Positions 24,338 to 64,000 of a stretch of 64,000 nt of DNA are shown piece after piece; the stretch's first letter is position 1, and each line of letters starts with the position of its first letter. The stretch covers positions 12,403,501 through 12,467,500 of the forward strand of contig CM072876.1 in NCBI GenBank assembly GCA_036937835.1. Direction: 5' to 3'. Below the pieces are notes generated by a model. It made no database searches and had not been told where the DNA came from. It saw only the letters and a list, made by a program, of their open reading frames with translations. The stretch comes from Pampus argenteus (Eukaryota > Chordata > Actinopteri > Scombriformes > Stromateidae). A program made the position numbers and the translations under genes.

Positions 24338-24382
<45 letters not shown>
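24338..24382. repeat. (TA)n microsatellite
   Basis: Uninterrupted TA dinucleotides in the first intron of pals1, flanked by AT-rich unique sequence. Probably length-polymorphic. Confidence 0.9.
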
Positions 24383-24384
<2 letters not shown>

Positions 24385-24499
24385 AGCTATCATAAAAAAT
24401 ATCTAATGTATTTTGTTTATTTTTTTAGATTAAATAATTATGTATCTAGTTGTAGTTTCTTAAATAGTTTCCTTATCTCTTGTGGTAATTAACTTTGTC

Positions 24500-24517
24500 T
24501 GACCTTTGTTAAGGTCA
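24500..24517. promoter_or_regulatory. ER6-type nuclear-receptor site, candidate
   Basis: TGACCT-TTGTTA-AGGTCA is a perfect everted repeat of the AGGTCA half-site with a 6-bp spacer, the arrangement used by PXR/CAR-RXR. A near copy with one changed half-site base (TGACCT-TTGTTA-AAGTCA) lies at 25302-25319. Both are in pals1 intron 1. Function is inference from motif only. Confidence 0.3.
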
Positions 24518-27227
24518 CTTTAATTGTGGTTGTTTAGGCATATATGTAGATAAATATATTGATGCATTTTACAAACTCACAGTCATGCTGAGACTATGTT
24601 TTATGTCTAGAATTATTAACACTAATATTTTTTTTTCTGCCAGCTGGCTGCTTGTTGATCAGGGCTAACATTTGCTCCTACCTCCTCTCATCAATCACAT
24701 CACTAATCTACCGGTAACTCCTAACATGGAAAGCTCTCTGTCCTCAGTCACCTGAAATCCCTCCAGTTTAGCTTCATCCAGCCCTCTGCTTGGATTCACC
24801 TGTCCCCAACTGCCCCATCCTCATGAACAAGCTTAATTGATATATCCACCTGTGGCCCATGTATGCATTTCCATGTTGCATTTGAATGCGATGCCTGACA
24901 CACAGACACAGACACACAGACACACAACCTGATCTGTCATTGCTGTGGCTGCTGTGGATTACTATCTATTCTAAGGACACTATGTGCATTAATCTGGATT
25001 AGCAAATTTGGTTGTATGATTGAGAGATGATCACTTGGGGATTATGTTAGTACGGTTTGGTGAATTAGACATCATCGATATTTTACAACCAAATCATTAA
25101 GCAAGAGCACAAGAGCAGCAATTGTGTGAGGAGTGAAAGTGATCTGCACAGGCCAAAACAAGGGTACATATCTCCAAAGCTCTTAGCATGTCTTCATCTT
25201 TTACATTTACATATGGTGTTTAAATACCATGCAGTGGCTTAGACAGGCCTCTCTCTGCAATCTGCTGTGGCTTAAATACAGTGCAGGTTTGACAGTTCGT
25301 CTGACCTTTGTTAAAGTCAGGAATGAGACTTTTCTGACTTTTAAAGTCAGGAATGAGCATTTTTCCAGGAATGAGATTTGCAAAAACTCATTACTCACCC
25401 TCATTACTAAACTGCTTAAAGACAAGTTTTTGTGCGTTTAGACAAAAACCATAAGGATAAACACAGCTTTTGAGTCACTTCTCAGGCTCATGTCATATAG
25501 TCAGTCATGCACTCATGTTACCTACTACCACATGGCAGCCCTCCCCCTCTTCTACCTATTTCCCACAGCTAATTACATCTGACAGGTCTACTCCTTGGCT
25601 CTTGGTCCAAGCTCACAACCCCCTCTGCTAAGGAAGTATTTAGCTCTGTTTAGAGTAGCGGCTGACAAACTGCAGCGACTGCCAGCGGGCCATCTGTTCC
25701 TGTGGGCTTAATTAAGGTCTACTCTATCTTAGTAGCCACAACAGCACTGGGAGGGATACTGGGAAGGGACAGAGACACCTGTGTAGAAAAAGATGAATGA
25801 ATGTGCACAGATCCTCCTACACATAAAGAAATGAGAAAATATGTAAAGTTTGTTGTTGGTGAGATATGTGGAATAAGTCTAGTCCACTGCAAAATCACAC
25901 AGGGTGTGAAATATTCACGCTAACCTAAATGTGAGCTAATCATATCAATTTGCCTACATGCATGTACAGCAGGTGTCAGAAATTTGGTTTAATCATGGGC
26001 CAGTGTATTGGTGCAACTGGTGCAATGGCGACACATGACTATACGTGTTGGAAATTTCTTTTAGGAATAAAATTAATGTATAACCCTAAGGTTATACAAA
26101 GTTCTGCATTAATGATGTTAAAGTTTTGATGGTACAGTCAAGATTCTTGCTAGAGGGACAGATTTAGGTCACGGGCCGCTATTTACCTACCACTGCCATA
26201 CATGATGATACTGAAGGGCCTAAAATATAAAACAACAACAAAAAGATTGATTGAGGAGGGCACGACATGAGATGTCCCAGTATCACATTAAAGTCACTCT
26301 AAAAATGGATAAGCTATAATCTCCAGTTAGTATTGGAAAACAGAAAAGCATAACTAAAATGCTGTTTTTTTGTTTCATGAGATGGCATAAATCATCCGCC
26401 ATAAAATCTGCCATACCACTTATGACATGGTATCTCTTCCCTTAACATCTCAGATTATATTAGACAATTGTAGCAAATCAATGAGCAGGACTGTTTTATG
26501 GATGTATTTGATTTGTCAATTATTTATTCATTTGCTGCATTAGCCATATATCATTTCCATCTGGCTATTTTGTTCATTAACAGTGTGTCAATTGAGCTTT
26601 CAGGATTTTTTTTTTTTTTTACTCACAATATATTTTAATATTATGTGCCATAATATTATGTGCCCCTTCCAAGAAGTGATCCTTTCTTTAGAGATGTTTA
26701 TGAAGTATTTTCAATCTCAAGCAAGCAAAGATTTTACCAACAGATCAATAATCTATTAATTACAGATTTCACAAAAGTAACTTTGGTCACTTAAATGATG
26801 CATAAACATAGTTTGTGTCGGTTTACCCTCCACCACCACACCCCTAACTATTATTAGCTAACTCATTACATTCAAAAGGTGAAAATACCAATAGTCTCTT
26901 TCATGTGTTATACTTGTGGTTTAACAACTGGCAGCTGCTGGCCTGGCTTGATGTAAGTTAAGGTAGCTTAGACCTATTTCATGATTCAACGACTTAAGAT
27001 TTAATTGTTCGTTCCGTCAAACTTTATAAAAGAGCAACGCTATAGCGGCAACAGCAGGCTTGATATACTTACTTAGACATTCATTTTACGTGTATAATTG
27101 GAAATTAACGTAACAATAGAGAGCAAATTAGCTCACTAGCTTTGCACCGCTAACAGCAAGTCAACTGCGTACGTTAGCTTAACGGTGACCGTTAGCTGTC
27201 CCGTAACAGACTACGAGTAATACTCAC

Positions 27228-27420
27228 CACTTCAAAGATTGCTTGTGTGATAATGAGCAGGAAATAGGTATTCCTTTATAATCCGACGCTCATGAAAAGT
27301 GAGTTTTAATCACAGACACAGCTCATATCGCAGCGCAAGCTCTTCACGGGACGGCGTTCAGACCCCGCAGTGAGTTTTGTCCAGGCACCGACGGGACACT
27401 TGTGGCCATTGCTGTGAAAC
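27228..27420 (-). other. pals1: pals1 5' noncoding exon and promoter
   Basis: A minus-strand donor ...TTTGAAGTG|GTGAGTATT ends at 27228 and pairs with the acceptor at 24128-24130 in front of the coding exon. Upstream sequence to about 27480 becomes CpG-containing (GACGGCGTTCAGACCCCGC), consistent with a TATA-less promoter. The transcription start is approximate. Confidence 0.55.
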
Positions 27421-27479
27421 TGCGCCTGGTGTTTTGGTTTTCAAGTCGTCTCCCTGGCAACACTGCGACTCCACAGCGC

Positions 27480-28950
27480 CACCCCTCTGTCAGACATGTA
27501 ATAACCGCGTTTCATGAATTAAAAGGTGGTTATCAGTAGTGAAACAGATCCTTTCTTCAAGTAAAGTAAAACAAGATAAATAGGCTATTAGCTTTTACAC
27601 ATACGGGTAAAAGTAGGCTCAGTGGTAGAAATAGTACACTATTCAGATTCTAAGTAAAAGTAACAATACAGAAATGTAAATATACTGCATGTCCTATAAG
27701 TCCTGCATGTAAAATCATATTTAAATAAATACATTAGCAGCAAAATGTAGTTAAAATATTATAGTAACAGTAGTGTTTTGGTCCCTCTGACCTTGGGGTC
27801 GGGCTCCTCGTGAGATGATAAATGGGAGAGGAAAGAAGGGGGATAAAAAAGTTTTATGTAGATTTTCAGTTTTTGGACTTTTTTTCTCTAATCTTTGGTT
27901 TTCGGTGAACTATTGAATCATTTGAACATTTATTGAAAAGAAAAGTGTGAGAAGTTTAGAAAGAAAAAAATCACCATTGGTTGGAGCTGTTAGCAACTCA
28001 TAGACATCTGTAATGTGACCCTGACTACACACTGCTTACTGTAAGTGTAAGCAAAAGTGTAATTAGCTAGGATTAAAATGAAAACACTCAAAAAGCACAA
28101 GTACCTCACAATTACAGCACTTCAGTTAATGTACTTACTGTTACTCTCAATCCACTCACAAACCTACAGCCAGACCCTTCAACTGATGAATATACAACAC
28201 CTGTAATTTATACTGTATCTTCTCTTAAATATTTCAGTCAGGGACCATCACATTCTTCTTAAATAAATGTAAATATCTATCTCGAAACTGATGAGCTACT
28301 CAGAGATAAAAAGCTCAGCAAACCTCTTCTTACTCTTGTCAGTTTGTCTCCCAATAAATAAACACACATTGCACTTAAGGATACATTGATGTTAAATTCT
28401 ACATTCATCCTCACACTGATCCCTTTATATTCACCATGCTGTATGCACATTCACATAGATGAATTTAACTAAGTTCTTGTCACAGCGCTATTAATCATCA
28501 CCAGCTAATGGGATCTACTGTCATTTCACCTTGCAGAGCAGAACAGAAACGGTCTAATCTCATGCTGCCTCAGAAATATCTTCACCAAAGCCTGAAGCTG
28601 CCTTTTCCTGCTGTATTTTCTATTAGGTTAATCCTTTCTGACACCTCTGCGCTTAACCTCTTTTCCTCATTAGGCTGTCTCCTACCAGTTCCCGATTCTT
28701 AAATACTTACGTTCCTGGAAAGAGAGACAGGAAAGGCTATTTTACTTTGCATTGCAATAAAGCTGGTTTTTTTTGTCCATTTTATGGATTTTATATATTT
28801 TTTGTTGAGTATAAATGTTTTTTTTCTGAGAACCTTCATATATATGCAGATACACATATTCACATATGGGGGCAGTATCAGTTGGGGGTTAAGTGCCATT
28901 ATTCATTCATTCATTCAGAATTCATGCACTTAGCTCTGAATTTGCAGTGC
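27480..28950. other. Intergenic stretch between pals1 and gphn
   Basis: AT-rich sequence of about 1.5 kb between the pals1 promoter and the gphn 3' end. The short ORFs on both strands have no recognisable product, and I see no RNA gene or clear inverted-repeat element. Confidence 0.5.
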
Positions 28951-30189
28951 CAAAGAAGAAGTTCACTTTTATTTCTTTAGATATATTTTATTAAAAAAGG
29001 AAACCCAACAAGAACTTTTTTTACATAATGATCAAGGATTTTTATTATCTTAGTCTCTTTCATCAGTTTCATATCATTACAGAAAATGTTATAGTACAGC
29101 GTTGTTCAATGTCTCCTCATTGCTTAATAATTTCCTCAGGAGTGCTGGTCACATATATCTGTACAATATGGTTCTTATTTTTTTTCTGTACATTTTTTGT
29201 GAAGTTGGTTAAAAAGGCTGTCAGCACTTAAATAAGCTGTTTCTTTTCTTTGTTTTTTTTTTCTTAAGTTGATCAAATAAAAGATTTTTTTTTCCCCCAG
29301 GTTCAGCTCACCCCTGGGAGTGTGGGGGGGACGGGAGGGGTGAGGGGGGTGGGGGGTTTGGATTTGGAGCAGAGTTTACACCTGGTCACCGTGAATATAA
29401 GGAAGCTTCAGGGTCTGGGCAGACTGGGGTGTGCTCCCCCCTCTCCCCCTCCCAACATCACCTCTTCCCTGCCCAGGCATTTGGCACTGCGCACATACAC
29501 AAGACTCACAAGATAAACAACAAGCAAAGCTCTTTGTGAAGCCATTATGATGCATACTAATGAGAGAAAAACAGAAGTGTCACCTAGATGGACGCTCAAA
29601 AGAGGAAGCGGCCTTGATTTGCCCCCTCTTCCTCTCAGCTGAGCACCGTGGGAAATCTGGAGTCTTCCTCAATGTTTTCTTCATTTTCAAAAAACAGATT
29701 TTTTTTTTCCACTAAAGATGAGAAAATAATAATTTTCTTTTTTTTTTTTGTCCTGGCAGGCACCTACAGCTGTCTATTAAAATGCTACTGCTATAGATAA
29801 GGTCTAGCATTGAACACACAAAGCAATTGCAATGAAAGGAACAAAGTTGCCTTAATATAATAATGATAATAAGAAGAATAATGATAATAATAATAAGAAT
29901 AATCATAATAATATATTACAGAATAAATCTCTTTTTATAATTAGATTTTTTTTCATTAAAAGTTATATTTTCTTTGTTTGAAATACTATAATCTTTTTAA
30001 ATTAATTTTTTCATATGTATCTAGGTTGTGATCAAGATGTTGACTATACCTCAACGTTATCCAAATCAATAAAAACTAGCTGTGCCGTTGCATATTACAG
30101 AATAGTCAATGATATGTGGACATGCACCGTGAACCACCCATTCCAACCCTCGCTAAATGACGCCAACTCTCCGTCCCTCTGTGATGACA
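28950..30189 (-). other. gphn: gphn 3' UTR
   Basis: Non-coding sequence after the gephyrin stop. Minus-strand AATAAA hexamers are at 29041-29046, 28987-28992 and 28968-28973, so cleavage between about 29020 and 28950 is plausible. It contains an ATT/ATG-rich simple-repeat patch at 29857-29915 and a G-rich block on the opposite strand. Confidence 0.5.
29316..29356 (+). other. G-quadruplex-forming motif
   Basis: Six runs of 3-7 guanines (29316-18, 29324-30, 29333-35, 29337-40, 29344-49, 29351-56) separated by loops of 1-5 nt, matching a canonical G4 pattern. It is on the template strand for gphn, so the mRNA 3' UTR is C-rich here. Confidence 0.7.
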
Positions 30190-63352
<33,163 letters not shown>

Positions 63353-63357
63353 CTGAG

Positions 63358-63406
63358 ATCACACGCACACAAACACACACGCACAAACGCACGCACACAC
63401 ACACAC

Positions 63407-63444
<38 letters not shown>

Positions 63445-63446
63445 AA
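63358..63446. repeat. (CA)n/(CG) microsatellite
   Basis: CA repeats interrupted by CGCACGC units, starting 6 bp upstream of the 63352 exon acceptor. In the transcript this is a UG-rich stretch replacing the usual polypyrimidine tract. Confidence 0.85.
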
Positions 63447-63763
63447 GCGTACGCAGACACACGCATATAAACGGCATACACAACATATGCAGGCACGCAC
63501 ACACATACTGATAGTGAAGATCCAGGAAGACACACATATATATATATATATACACACACACAGCATCACTACAAACCTACTGTACACACACACACACACA
63601 CCAGCCCGGAGGACAAATATTCCAACATCTTAGATACGTTGTTGTATGTCAGACTAATACACTCACAGACTTGATGCAGATGAACAGCAGATGACTTCTA
63701 AAATATGACATGACGACATGACAGCTACAAGTAATACTGAGATATCGGGGGGCGGAGTCTTAC

Positions 63764-63835
63764 CAACATCCATCTGTGACTGGACAATGAGGTGGGATGT
63801 TACCCTGACAATAGAGCCATAAAGCAGGGTCCAGG
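63764..63835 (-). other. Candidate alternative or poison exon of gephyrin
   Basis: Acceptor CCTGCCCTGTCTGCAG precedes 72 nt ending TTG|GTAAGACT. In phase 0, required if it splices to the phase-0 exon at 63352, it meets an in-frame TAA, so inclusion would truncate gephyrin. A second acceptor inside (TCTATTGTCAG at 63805-63815) would give 41 nt. No homology recognised. Confidence 0.3.
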
Positions 63836-64000
63836 CTGCAGACAGGGCAGGATAGGATGATGGGTATGGAGAGATACTTGATGTTACATATGACACACAC
63901 ACACACACACACATGACACACAAATGTATGCAGAGTTACACACATATGATACACAGAGATACATGGAAAGGTTATGTTAAAGATAGATAGATTCATTCTT

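Overview
The window is nuclear genomic DNA of a ray-finned fish, probably a percomorph teleost. All coding sequence is split by GT-AG introns (one GC-AG), the predicted proteins are close to vertebrate orthologues, and the non-coding DNA carries CA/TA microsatellites and short inverted-repeat elements of kinds familiar from spiny-rayed fish genomes. The species cannot be named from the sequence.

Layout, left to right. (1) 1-3023, plus strand: the 3' exons of rbm25, a splicing regulator, ending in the PWI domain. (2) 5289-7765, minus strand, with a 5' noncoding exon at about 9341-9440: complete eif2s1 (eIF2 alpha, 315 aa). (3) 9726-11850, plus strand: complete atp6v1d (V-ATPase subunit D, 248 aa). 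It is head-to-head with eif2s1 across a short CpG-containing shared promoter that carries a near-perfect CLEAR/M-box and an NRF1-like site. (4) 13397-23985, minus strand, with a 5' noncoding exon near 27228-27420: complete pals1/mpp5 (650 aa; L27, PDZ, SH3, GK), diverged enough in the N-terminal half to look like the second teleost copy. (5) 30190-63352, minus strand: the 3' two thirds of gephyrin (gphn). Its 15 constitutive exons encode 493 residues, exactly matching human residues 244-736. The 5' part (G domain and start of the linker) lies beyond the right edge.

The order gphn-pals1-atp6v1d-eif2s1 matches human 14q23; rbm25 is a new neighbour here. The genes are housekeeping or epithelial/synaptic and do not form one pathway. 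The only evident shared regulation is the divergent eif2s1/atp6v1d promoter.

The 20.3-kb gephyrin intron between 63217 and 42921 is the most interesting stretch. It holds a 42-nt cassette exon matching a mammalian gephyrin cassette, a second in-frame 75-nt candidate cassette that I do not recognise, a GC-richer possible enhancer, a 0.7-kb polypurine tract, and a long fold-back transposon. I see no rRNA, tRNA, CRISPR array, bacterial system or viral gene, and no convincing wholly new biological system. The best new candidate is the extra gephyrin cassette.
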